A DNA stretch of 64,000 bases from Streptomyces sp. NBC_01283 (GTDB taxonomy: Bacteria; Actinomycetota; Actinomycetes; Streptomycetales; Streptomycetaceae), in assembly GCF_041435335.1 (NCBI RefSeq), contig NZ_CP108430.1, positions 1,426,001 to 1,490,000 of the forward strand, in the 5' to 3' direction. Made by a program: the position numbers and the translations under genes. Below the pieces are notes generated by a model. The model saw only the letters and a list, made by a program, of their open reading frames with translations, ran no database searches and had not been told where the DNA came from. Shown one piece after another: positions 1 through 7,755 of the stretch (positions within the stretch are counted from its first letter, which is position 1; the number at the start of each line of letters is the position of its first letter).

Positions 1-781
1 GACCGGGGCGTCGCGCGGCATCGGGCTCGCCGTCGCGCGGGCCCTCGCGGAGTCCGGACACCGCCTGGTCGTGACCGGCCGCGCACCGGACGCCCTGGAC
101 GCGGCGGTGGTCGGGCTGCGCGCGGACGGCGCGGAGGCCGTCGGGTGCGTGGGCGGCGTGGCCGATTCCGGTCAGGCCGAGGAATGCGTGGCTCTCGCGC
201 TGCGGGAGTTCGGGCGGCTCGACGTGCTGGTGAACAACGCCGCGACGAACGCCCCTTACGGCCCGCTCATGGACGTCGACCTCACCCGGTGGCGCGAGGC
301 CTTCACCGTGAACGTCGAGGCCGCGCTGCGCCTGGCGCAGCTCGCCTGGCGGGCCTGGATGGGTGAGCACGGCGGCGCGGTGGTGAACATCTGCACCGAG
401 GGCGCGTCCCATGTGGGCCCGAACGTGGGCGCGTACGGCACCAGCAAATCGGCGCTCCTGCACCTGACCGCCCAACTCGCGGGCGAACTGGCCCCCTTGG
501 TGCGGGTCAACTCCGTGTCCCCCGGCCTCATCCGTACGGAGATGGCCCGCTTCGTGTGGGACGGCGCCGAGAAGGAGCTCGCCGCGAGCCTCCCGCTCGG
601 CCGCATCGGCGAGCCGGAGGACGTGGCGCGGGCCGTGACATGGCTGGTCTCGGACGCGGCCGAATGGGTGACGGGGGCCGATGTCCTGGTGGACGGCGGG
701 ACCCGGGTGCGGGCCGCCGCCGGCACGACCGGTCCGTACGCCGTGCACGAGCGGCTGCGGGCCACGACGGGCGAGGTCTGA
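1..781 (+). CDS. SDR family oxidoreductase (5' end outside window)
   Basis: Short-chain dehydrogenase/reductase, expected to be a cytoplasmic NAD(P)-dependent oxidoreductase; substrate unknown. The reading frame is open from base 2 and already starts inside the Rossmann motif TGASRGIG, so only about 10 N-terminal residues and the start codon are missing. Visible family marks are NNAA (cofactor and fold stabilisation), the active-site Tyr and Lys in AYGTSK, and the C-terminal TGADVLVDGG motif of classical SDRs. The last 20 or so residues after that motif are a poorly conserved tail. The stop at 779-781 lies opposite the coding strand of the convergent GtrA-like gene, whose frame continues through this gene. 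Confidence 0.93.
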   Translation, partial: TGASRGIGLAVARALAESGHRLVVTGRAPDALDAAVVGLRADGAEAVGCVGGVADSGQAEECVALALREFGRLDVLVNNAATNAPYGPLMDVDLTRWREAFTVNVEAALRLAQLAWRAWMGEHGGAVVNICTEGASHVGPNVGAYGTSKSALLHLTAQLAGELAPLVRVNSVSPGLIRTEMARFVWDGAEKELAASLPLGRIGEPEDVARAVTWLVSDAAEWVTGADVLVDGGTRVRAAAGTTGPYAVHERLRATTGEV

Positions 782-1221
782 CGCGGCGGCCGGGCGAACA
801 CGACGAGCCGCAACACCAGGAACCGGCCGACGCCCGCGAGCCCGGAGGCCCCGAGATACACGGCCTGCTCACACAGGGCACCGGGCTCCGGACGGAGCCG
901 GTGCAGGGCGGCGATGGCCAGGGTCGTCACGGCGTAGGCGGCCGCGGCCGTACCGGCGCTCTGCAGGTGTGTGCGCACGCGGCTCGCGCTCCGCACACCG
1001 AAGGTGAACCGGCCGTGCAGCTCCGTGGCGAGCACCGTCGACACCAGGGTGATGAGCGCGTTGGCCATGGCCCACGGTATCCAGGACGCCAGCAGGACGA
1101 CCGCGCCGCTGGAGGCGACGCCCACCCCGCCCCCGCACAGCACGAACCGCGCGAAGGTGGCCGAGGGGCCCGGGGATGCGGGAAGCCGACGTGCCGCTGT
1201 CTGCGTCATGGCGGTAACCAT
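256..1221 (-). CDS. GtrA-like membrane protein with antisense read-through tail
   Basis: The first about 150 codons (1221 down to about 771) encode a GtrA/DPMS-type protein with hydrophobic segments near residues 22-52, 80-105 and 118-145. This family is small (about 130-160 residues) and is thought to flip or present polyprenyl-linked sugars at the membrane. Oddly, the frame has no stop where the domain ends. It runs another about 170 codons antisense to the whole 3' half of the SDR gene, giving a Ser/Ala/Arg/Thr-rich tail with no recognisable fold. I infer a lost stop codon or a frameshift rather than a new domain. The start is the ATG at 1221, with an alternative ATG 12 bases further in. 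Confidence 0.7.
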   Translation of the reverse strand: MVTAMTQTAARRLPASPGPSATFARFVLCGGGVGVASSGAVVLLASWIPWAMANALITLVSTVLATELHGRFTFGVRSASRVRTHLQSAGTAAAAYAVTTLAIAALHRLRPEPGALCEQAVYLGASGLAGVGRFLVLRLVVFARPPRQTSPVVARSRSCTAYGPVVPAAARTRVPPSTRTSAPVTHSAASETSHVTARATSSGSPMRPSGRLAASSFSAPSHTKRAISVRMRPGDTELTRTKGASSPASWAVRCRSADLLVPYAPTFGPTWDAPSVQMFTTAPPCSPIQARQASCARRSAASTFTVKASRHRVRSTSMSGP

Positions 1222-1239
1222 ACGGATGTCTATGACGCT

Positions 1240-1258
1240 TGTATAGGTCGTCTGTATA
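1240..1258 (-). promoter_or_regulatory. Possible promoter/operator of the GtrA-like gene
   Basis: Two direct copies of TGTATA (TATACA on the coding strand) start 13 bases apart, at 1240 and 1253, 20-40 bases upstream of the GtrA-like start. They are the only AT-rich words in the spacer. They could be a -10 element plus an operator half-site; no regulator gene is adjacent. Confidence 0.25.
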
Positions 1259-1303
1259 AGACGCCCGTTTATCGACGGTGGGCGGCCATCGGCCGCCCAC
1301 GGC

Positions 1304-2824
1304 CTACCACTTGCCGGGTGCGTAGTCCTTCAGGAAGACGCCGAAGAGGTCCTCGCCCGCCTCGCCCCGCACGACGGGGTCGTAGACCCGGGCCGCGCCG
1401 TCGATCAGGTCCAGCGGGGCGTGGAAGCCCTCGTCGGCCAGGCGCAGCTTGTCGTAGTGCGGGCGCTCGTCGGTGATCCAGCCGGTGTCGATCGAGGTCA
1501 TCAGGATGCCGTCGGTCTGGAACATCTCCTGGGCGCTGGTCCGCGTCACCATGTTCATCGCGGCCTTCGCCGCGTTCGTGTTCGGGTGGCCCGCGCCCTT
1601 GTAGCCACGGCCGAAGACGCCCTCCATCGCCGACACGTTGACGACGTAGGAGCGGCCGCTCGCCGCCTTCTTCGCGGCGTCGGCCAGCGCCGGACGCAGC
1701 GCGCTGATCAGGATGAACGGCGAGGTGTAGTTGCAGAGCTGGGTCTCAAGGAGCTCCACGGGGGAGATCTGCTCGATCGTCTGCACCCACGTGTTGCTGT
1801 CGACGACGTCCGGGACCAGGCCGCCCGCGTCGATGGCGGTGCCGTCGAGGTGCCGGGCGACGCTGGCGTTGCCCGCGACGAGGGCGAGGTCGGCGACCTG
1901 CTGCGCCTCCAGGCCGCTGGTGCCGACGGGCAGCGCGGCGAGACCGTCCACGGCGCCGGAGTTGAAGGCGCCGATGACGGAGTGGGCGGGCAGCTCCCCG
2001 GCGGGCAGCGGCGCGCTCTCCCCGTCGACCAGGGCGGCGTACGCGGAGGGCAGGCGGCGCACGGTCTGCGTCGCGTTGTTGATCAGGATGTCGAGCGGTC
2101 CCGCCGCGGCGAGCCGCTCGGCGAGCTCGACGGACTGGGCCGGGTCGCGCAGGTCGATGCCGACGACCTCAAGACGGTGCAGCCAGTCGGCCGAGTCGTC
2201 CATCGCCTTGAAGCGGCGGATGGCGTCCTTGGGGAAGCGCGTCGTGATGGTGGTGTGGGCGCCGTCGCGCAGGAGACGCAGCGCGATGTACATGCCGATC
2301 TTGGCCCGGCCGCCGGTGAGCAGTGCGCGCTTGCCGGTGAGGTCGGTGCGGGCGTCGCGCTTGGAGCGGTTCAGGGCGGCGCAGTCCTGGCACAGCTGGT
2401 GGTAGAAGTAGTCGACTTCCACGTACCGGGTCTTGCAGGTGTAGCAGGAGCGCGGGCGCTGGAGTATCCCCGCGATCCGGCCCTCCTCGGTCCGTGAGGA
2501 GGGCAGCAGACCCTCGGTCTCGTCGTCGATCCGCTCGGCGGAGCCGGTGGCGGTGGACTCGGTGACGGCCTTGTCGTGTGCGGTCTTGGCGGCCCGGCGC
2601 TCCTGGCGGCGGCGCTGCTTCACGGTCCGGTAGATCCCGGCCGTGGCCCGGCGCACCGCGATCGCGTCGGGGTGGTCGACGTCGAGCTTGTCCAGCTCGT
2701 CGAGCACGCTGAGGCAGACGGCCAGCCGGTCGGGGTCGATGCCGGGGCCGAACGCCTCCGCAGGTTCAGCAGCCTCCGGGCCGCCCTCTGTCACCGTCAT
2801 CGCCGCTGTCCTCGCGTCACTCAT
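1304..2824 (-). CDS. Long SDR-fold protein with N-terminal Cys4 motif, catalytic Tyr replaced
   Basis: A 506-residue protein. An N-terminal about 150-residue region carries two Cys pairs, CYTC and CQDC, spaced like a zinc ribbon. An SDR Rossmann domain follows, with TGGRAKIG at its cofactor loop, then DLRDP, INNAT and a Ser in NVSAMEG. Where classical SDRs have YxxxK, this protein reads TNAAK, so the catalytic Tyr is Thr; it may be non-catalytic or use another acid. Function unknown. ATG at 2824 is the longest start. An ATG at 2800 is preceded by GAGGA at a good distance and may be the true start. It faces away from the GtrA-like gene's regulatory region and has no operon partner. Confidence 0.85.
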   Translation of the reverse strand: MSDARTAAMTVTEGGPEAAEPAEAFGPGIDPDRLAVCLSVLDELDKLDVDHPDAIAVRRATAGIYRTVKQRRRQERRAAKTAHDKAVTESTATGSAERIDDETEGLLPSSRTEEGRIAGILQRPRSCYTCKTRYVEVDYFYHQLCQDCAALNRSKRDARTDLTGKRALLTGGRAKIGMYIALRLLRDGAHTTITTRFPKDAIRRFKAMDDSADWLHRLEVVGIDLRDPAQSVELAERLAAAGPLDILINNATQTVRRLPSAYAALVDGESAPLPAGELPAHSVIGAFNSGAVDGLAALPVGTSGLEAQQVADLALVAGNASVARHLDGTAIDAGGLVPDVVDSNTWVQTIEQISPVELLETQLCNYTSPFILISALRPALADAAKKAASGRSYVVNVSAMEGVFGRGYKGAGHPNTNAAKAAMNMVTRTSAQEMFQTDGILMTSIDTGWITDERPHYDKLRLADEGFHAPLDLIDGAARVYDPVVRGEAGEDLFGVFLKDYAPGKW

Positions 2825-2870
2825 GCCGCGGCTCGTCTGGGTGACCGCGGAAGCTCCAAAGAAGAGAACT

Positions 2871-4244
2871 TTACGTAGCGACGGGCCCCTCTACCAAACG
2901 CGGACGGTTCACGCACGCCTCGACGAGCCCCGCGAGCTCCTCCCGCACGCTCCGCGCCAGAACGTCCAGGTCCGGCACTGCGGCCGCGTCCGCGACCAGA
3001 CCGAAGTGCACCCGGCCCCGGTACGTCGAGACCGCGACGGCCAGTGCCTGGCCCTGGGCCAGCGGCGCGAAGGGGTACACGGCGGTGAGCGGGCAGCCGC
3101 CGAGCCGCAGGCCGAGGCTGGGCAGCGGGACGCTGGTCACGAGGATGTCGAAGAGCAGCCGGGCGGCCTGCGCGACGACGGGACCGCCGATGCGATGGCC
3201 GAGCGGCGGCACGTGATCGGCGAGCAGGGCGACCGCACCCGCGCCGCGTCCTGGCCCCGCGTCCTTGTTGCGGTCCATGGCGGCCCGCACCGCCCGCAGC
3301 CGCGCGACCGGGTCGGGATCCGCGACGGGCAGCCGGACCAGATACCCGGAGAGCCGGTTGCCCGGAGGCTGTGCCGTGCGCGGCCTGCGCCGGGAGACAG
3401 GCACCAGGGCGCGTGGCTCCACCCCCTCGCTGCCGTCGCCCCGCTCGTCCAGCCAGCGGCGCAGGGCTCCCGCGACCACGGCGATGAGTACGTCGTTGAC
3501 GGTGCCGCCCACGGTCTTGCGCACCCGGTGCACGTCGTCCAGATCGAGCAGCGCCCCCGCAGTACGCCGCGTGCCGGTGGCCTGCGACGTGAGGGCGGCC
3601 GATGACCGCACGCCCCAGGTGGCGCGGGCGACGGACGAGCCGATGTCCAGGGCCTGCCCCACGTCGCCGACGGTGTCGCGGACCAGGCCCGGCAACTTGC
3701 GCGGGTCCGGCAGCCAGGACCACCGGGAGGGCTCTGGCCCGGCGGGCGCCGGGCGCGCGGCGGGCAGATCGGTGGGGTCCATGACCGCCGCGGCGAGCAT
3801 CAGGGCGCGCAGCCCGTCCGCGAGGGCGTGGTGGAACTTGAACAGCACGGCGAAGGAGGTGCCGTCGTCGCCCGGCAGCACATGCGCCTCCCACGGGGGC
3901 CTGTCGCGGTCCAGGGGGCGCTGCATGAGCGCGCCCGCCGCGGCGTGGAAGTCCCGTGCGGGCGCGGCCAGGCTGACGTGGTCCAGCGGATCGAAGGCGG
4001 GCGCGGCGGCGCGGACGGCACCGCCGACCGGCAGCCAGACGGAACGGATCCGCAGCCGCAGTCCCGGCACGGCCGCCGCGCGTGAGGCGAGCAGTTGGGC
4101 GGCGCGCCCGGCCGCGTCCGGCGAGTCGGCGTCGAAGACGCCGAGGGCCCCCAGGTGCATGGGGTGTTCCGCGGACTCGATGTTCCAGAAGGCGAGGTCG
4201 AGAGGTGCGAGCAGATCTGAGGGCTCAGCGGACAGAGGTATCAA
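2871..4244 (-). CDS. Wax ester synthase/diacylglycerol acyltransferase (WS/DGAT)
   Basis: Acyl-CoA-dependent O-acyltransferase family that makes triacylglycerol or wax esters for storage lipid in actinobacteria. The condensation-domain motif HHxxxDG is present as HHALADG, after the N-terminal family signature LDLAFWNIE and HLGALGVF. The C-terminal half has the expected GNRLSGYLVRLP segment, and the total length of about 457 residues is normal. The start is uncertain. The frame is open to 4322, but no ATG fits. I place the start at the TTG at 4244, just before PLSAEPSDLL, because the residues further upstream are Arg/His/Pro-rich and do not look like this family. A TTG at 4322 and a GTG at 4310 are alternatives. 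Confidence 0.88.
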   Translation of the reverse strand: MIPLSAEPSDLLAPLDLAFWNIESAEHPMHLGALGVFDADSPDAAGRAAQLLASRAAAVPGLRLRIRSVWLPVGGAVRAAAPAFDPLDHVSLAAPARDFHAAAGALMQRPLDRDRPPWEAHVLPGDDGTSFAVLFKFHHALADGLRALMLAAAVMDPTDLPAARPAPAGPEPSRWSWLPDPRKLPGLVRDTVGDVGQALDIGSSVARATWGVRSSAALTSQATGTRRTAGALLDLDDVHRVRKTVGGTVNDVLIAVVAGALRRWLDERGDGSEGVEPRALVPVSRRRPRTAQPPGNRLSGYLVRLPVADPDPVARLRAVRAAMDRNKDAGPGRGAGAVALLADHVPPLGHRIGGPVVAQAARLLFDILVTSVPLPSLGLRLGGCPLTAVYPFAPLAQGQALAVAVSTYRGRVHFGLVADAAAVPDLDVLARSVREELAGLVEACVNRPRLVEGPVAT

Positions 4245-4356
4245 CGGGCTGCTCTCGCGTCGAGGGCGATGCGGGGGATGGCACGAAGGTGCAGTCAATC
4301 GCCGTTGCACGACTACGGTCAAGTACGATCAAGCTACGCTCAGTTAACAACAGATT

Positions 4357-4387
4357 AAGGCCCGCCCCTCTGGGAGAGGCGGGCCTT
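4357..4387 (-). terminator. Rho-independent-type terminator after the GH92 gene
   Basis: AAGGCCCGCC pairs perfectly with GGCGGGCCTT. The stem extends inward by TCT/AGA with a small bulge and a short loop. On the minus strand it is followed by TTAATCTGTTG. It lies between the GH92 stop at 4441 and the WS/DGAT start, so it probably separates the two transcripts. Confidence 0.75.
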
Positions 4388-4440
4388 GTGGTGCGCAAGT
4401 GGCGTATCGATTACGTCACTTCAGCGACGGACGGGCGATG

Positions 4441-6792
4441 TCACTTCAGCGCGGGTGGCGCGGCGTCCTCCGACGTGCCCCACTCCGAGGGCTTGTCGCC
4501 CACCGTGAAGGACAGTTCGCGGGTGTCACGGATGTCGTCGGTCGTCAGGTACGTCTTGCCGTAGTCGGCGCCGTCCGCGCGGGCCGACTGGATGTACCGC
4601 TTGGTGTCCGAGGTGCCCGGCGCCTTCACCGTGAGACGGCCCTTCGGGTAGTAGCGGCGGTCCAGCGAAAGATCGACGCGCTCGAAGACGGGTGTCGACA
4701 GACCCCACGTGTCCGTGCCGGGCTGGACGGGGAAGACGCCGATCGAGGACAGCACGTTCCAGGCGGACATGGTGCCGAGGTCGTCGTTCCCGGTCATGCC
4801 GGTCGGGGCGTCCGTGAAGAGCGTGAGCGCGGCGTGCACGACATCAGTGGTCTTCCACGGCTGGCCCGTCGACAGATAGGTGTACGGAGCGATGAGGTCG
4901 GGCTCGTTCTGCGGGTTGTACTTGTCCGCGTTGTAGTAGTCGTACGGGCCGTTGACCCACACCTCGCGCGCCGTCTTCGCCGGGTCCTTCAGGAGCTGCT
5001 CGTACGCGAAGAAGGAGTCGAGGCGGTCGTTGGCGGCCTTCTTGCCGCCGATGAGGCCGACCATGCCGGGCAGGTCCTGCGGGACGAGCCACTGGTACTG
5101 CCAGGACGTGCCCTCGTGGAAGCCCTCGCTCTTGGCCGGGTCGGCGGGTCCGGTGAAGGCACCCGCGGCGTCCCGCGCACGGAAGAACCCGGTCGAACCG
5201 TCGAAGATCTTCCGGTAGTTCTGCGCACGGTCCGCGTACCGCTCGGCATCGGCCTCGTGCCCCAGGTCACCGGCCATCTGACCGAGCATCGCGTCCGAGA
5301 GCGCGTACTCCAGCGTCGCCGAGGCGCCGTGGTCGTAGTCCGAGTCGCCGGGCTTGGCGTGCGGGCGGCCCTTGATGTACGGCGCGAAGCCCTCGCTCAG
5401 ATACTCCTTGTTGGCCTCACGGCCCACGGGCGCCGAGTCGGCGGGCGGCACGCCGTCCGCGTTCTTCTTCAGCGCGCGGTATGCCTCCTCCTCATGCCCC
5501 TTCAGCAGACCCTGCTGGTAGGCGTTGGTGAGGAAGGGGGTGACCGGGTCGCCGGTCATGATGTTCGTCTCGACCGTGCCGTAGCCCCACTTGGGCAGCC
5601 AGCCGCTCTCCTCGTCGATCTTCAGGACGGAGAGCGCCATGTCACGGGACTCGTGCGGCGCGAGCAGGGCGAGGAGCTGCGCCTGGGTGCGGTAGGTGTC
5701 CCAGAGGGACCAGTTCTGGTAGTACGTGAACCCCCCGTCATCAGCAGCGCGGTGGGTCTTCTGGTCCCAGCCCGTGTACCGGCCGTCGACGTCGCTGCCG
5801 ATGTTCGGCGCGAGGAACGAACGGTAGAGGGACGAGTAGAAGGTGCGGCGCACGGTCTCGCTGCCGCCCTGCGCCTGCACGTCGTCGAGCCGGTCCTCCC
5901 ATGCCCGCCGGGCCGCCTTCTCCACACGGTCGTACGAACGCCCTCCCTCCGCACGGAGGTTGAGCGCGGCGCCCTTGGCATCGACGTACGAGAGAGCGGT
6001 GGTCGCCTCGACGGTGCGGTCCTTGGAGGTGTCGAAACGGACGTAGGCGCCGTTGCGCTCCTCACCCGCCGACGACTTCTTGGAGCCCGCGGTGACGGTG
6101 TCGCCCTTCCAGGTGCCCGACGTGGTGAAGGGCCGGTCGAAGCGGGTGATCGTGTAGACCGTGTACGGCTTGGTGTCCTGGCAGAAGCCGCTGCCGGTGA
6201 TCGCCGTGCGGACCGTACGGCTGTCGAGGATCTCGACCTTGGTGCTGCCGGTCTTGTGCAGCGACTGGCCCGCGTTGAGCAGGACGTTGGCCTTGTCGGT
6301 GGCGGGGAAGGTGTAGCGCTGCACGCCGGTGCGCTCGGTGGCGGTCAGCTCGGCGTTGATCCCGGACTTCAGGCCTACCTGGTACGCACCGGGGCTCGCC
6401 TTCTCGTCGTCGTGACTGAACTCCGCCGCGTACTTCGCGTAGTCCGTCTCCTTGACGTCACCCGTGGTGGGAAGCACCGGCAGATCGCCGCCCAACCCGC
6501 AGCCCACGCCCGAGAGATGGACGGTGGAGAAGCCGCGGATGTGGGTGTCGGAGTGGTCGTAGCCGGTGTTGTGCCCGGTGTCGGGCGAGAACTGGACCAT
6601 GCCGAAGGGCACGGCCGCTCCGGGGTAGGTGTTGCCCTCGTTCTCGGTGCCGATGAACGGGTTGACCAGATCGGTCAGTTGACCGCCCGCCGCCGGGGCG
6701 GCCTGGGCCGCCGGAATGGCGAGGGCTCCCCCGAGGAGCGTGGCCGCGGCCACCGCCACCCCCGTACCGCGTAGCCGTTGGGTCCATCTCAT
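4441..6792 (-). CDS. Secreted GH92 alpha-1,2-mannosidase-type glycoside hydrolase
   Basis: Glycoside hydrolase family 92 exo-alpha-mannosidase, expected to trim mannosides outside the cell. The ATG at 6792 has an ideal AAGGAGG about 10 bases upstream. It is followed by a signal peptide (RLRG, then an Ala/Val/Leu core ending AQAAPA). GH92 landmarks are LVNPFIGT near the mature N-terminus, the catalytic-acid segment EGTSWQYQW, and GNDDLGTMSAW with the paired Asp residues that act as base. A perfect LacI-type operator lies just upstream of its ribosome binding site. It shares its core with the operator at the GH2/lacI promoter, so it probably belongs to the same sugar regulon. Confidence 0.95.
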   Translation of the reverse strand: MRWTQRLRGTGVAVAAATLLGGALAIPAAQAAPAAGGQLTDLVNPFIGTENEGNTYPGAAVPFGMVQFSPDTGHNTGYDHSDTHIRGFSTVHLSGVGCGLGGDLPVLPTTGDVKETDYAKYAAEFSHDDEKASPGAYQVGLKSGINAELTATERTGVQRYTFPATDKANVLLNAGQSLHKTGSTKVEILDSRTVRTAITGSGFCQDTKPYTVYTITRFDRPFTTSGTWKGDTVTAGSKKSSAGEERNGAYVRFDTSKDRTVEATTALSYVDAKGAALNLRAEGGRSYDRVEKAARRAWEDRLDDVQAQGGSETVRRTFYSSLYRSFLAPNIGSDVDGRYTGWDQKTHRAADDGGFTYYQNWSLWDTYRTQAQLLALLAPHESRDMALSVLKIDEESGWLPKWGYGTVETNIMTGDPVTPFLTNAYQQGLLKGHEEEAYRALKKNADGVPPADSAPVGREANKEYLSEGFAPYIKGRPHAKPGDSDYDHGASATLEYALSDAMLGQMAGDLGHEADAERYADRAQNYRKIFDGSTGFFRARDAAGAFTGPADPAKSEGFHEGTSWQYQWLVPQDLPGMVGLIGGKKAANDRLDSFFAYEQLLKDPAKTAREVWVNGPYDYYNADKYNPQNEPDLIAPYTYLSTGQPWKTTDVVHAALTLFTDAPTGMTGNDDLGTMSAWNVLSSIGVFPVQPGTDTWGLSTPVFERVDLSLDRRYYPKGRLTVKAPGTSDTKRYIQSARADGADYGKTYLTTDDIRDTRELSFTVGDKPSEWGTSEDAAPPALK

Positions 6793-6811
6793 GGGTGGGA
6801 ACGCCTCCTTG

Positions 6812-6823
6812 GACAACGTTGTC
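6812..6823. promoter_or_regulatory. LacI-type operator upstream of GH92 gene
   Basis: GACAACGTTGTC, a perfect 12-bp palindrome with the central CG typical of LacI-family operators. It lies 20-31 bases before the GH92 start. The core ACAACGTTG recurs at 10458-10466 in front of the LacI gene. Confidence 0.7.
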
Positions 6824-6933
6824 ACAGCGCGGAACGCGATCATTCTTCGGTGGTCGCGTCGCAGGCGTCAAGAGGCGGGAGGCCTCCGGCTGCCCGGCGA
6901 CGCGACCGTCACGGCACGTCTTGTCCCATCCCG

Positions 6934-7662
6934 TCAGCCGGTGTGCAGCCACACCCTCAGCGGTCCGACCGGCGTGAACCCCTGGCTCATCGCCACATCG
7001 AGGCTCTCCCCGCTCTCGTATCCGACGACGGGCAGGTCGGGCCAGCGGCGGGCGGCCTCTGCCAGGCAGCCTGCCCACGCGGCTGCCTCGCCGCCCGGCG
7101 CGTCATCCGTGGCGAAGAGGTTGGAGATGCCGAGCACCGCATCGCCGGGGCTCGCGATCGCACCCGCGACGATCCGCCCTGCCGCATGGCCGGCCAGGAA
7201 GGTCGTGGTCTCGCCGTCGGCAAGGAGCTCCGGACGGAAAAGGCCGGTGGGCTCGTCGCCGCCGCCCCACGCCGTCTCCCACGCGGGCAGGGAATCCGCG
7301 CTGCCGAGCGGCTCCCAACGGACCTCGGAGGATCCGCCCCCGGGGGCCTCGCCCGCCGGGCGGTGGATCCACTGGGCCTCGAAGAGCACCTCGAAGCCCC
7401 ACGGCTCCAGATCGAGGTCGGCGAAGCTGTCCTTGACCGAGCAGCCCGGTGACGCGGTGTCGATCCGGGAGACCACGTCACGTGCATCGGCACCGGCGGT
7501 CAGGGTCGCGGCGTCCGGATACAGCGGCGGCGTCCGCCGCGCGCTGCTCCACACCCCGGCGCCGAACTCCCCCGGCAGCCCGTGCGCGCGGCAGACCGCG
7601 TCGCACCATTCGGCGTTGTTGCGGGCCGCGGCGCGCACCCATCCGCTGTTCTCGTCATTCAT
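6934..7662 (-). CDS. GNAT family N-acetyltransferase-like protein
   Basis: Protein of about 242 residues whose C-terminal third has the GNAT layout: GRIVAGAIASP as the central strand, a helix rich in Ala, then GYESGESLDVAMSQGFTPVG, the usual last strand-helix-strand. The acetyl-CoA loop (Q/RxxGxG/A) is not obvious, so the substrate and activity are uncertain. ATG at 7662 gives a normal length; an in-frame start at 7704 exists, and neither has a strong ribosome binding site. It lies between two glycosidase genes on the same strand but behind its own terminator, so co-expression is not assured. Confidence 0.75.
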   Translation of the reverse strand: MNDENSGWVRAAARNNAEWCDAVCRAHGLPGEFGAGVWSSARRTPPLYPDAATLTAGADARDVVSRIDTASPGCSVKDSFADLDLEPWGFEVLFEAQWIHRPAGEAPGGGSSEVRWEPLGSADSLPAWETAWGGGDEPTGLFRPELLADGETTTFLAGHAAGRIVAGAIASPGDAVLGISNLFATDDAPGGEAAAWAGCLAEAARRWPDLPVVGYESGESLDVAMSQGFTPVGPLRVWLHTG

Positions 7663-7711
7663 GATCACGGGCTGATGGTGCACGGAAAGCCGGCCCGCGT
7701 CCACGGGTTAA

Positions 7712-7742
7712 GCGCTCCGGCCCGCCGACCGGGCCGGAGCGC
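7712..7742 (-). terminator. Terminator hairpin after the GH2 gene
   Basis: GCGCTCCGGCCCG (7712-7724) and CGGGCCGGAGCGC (7730-7742) form a perfect 13-bp stem with a 5-base loop. It sits 14 bases past the GH2 stop and before the acetyltransferase start. On the minus strand it is followed by TTAACC. Confidence 0.75.
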
Positions 7743-7755
7743 CACCGCACCCGGG

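Noticed and set aside
4399..6774. Long plus-strand frame opposite the GH92 gene
   Set aside because: Shadow of the GH92 gene; no motif, and Val/Arg/Gly-rich.
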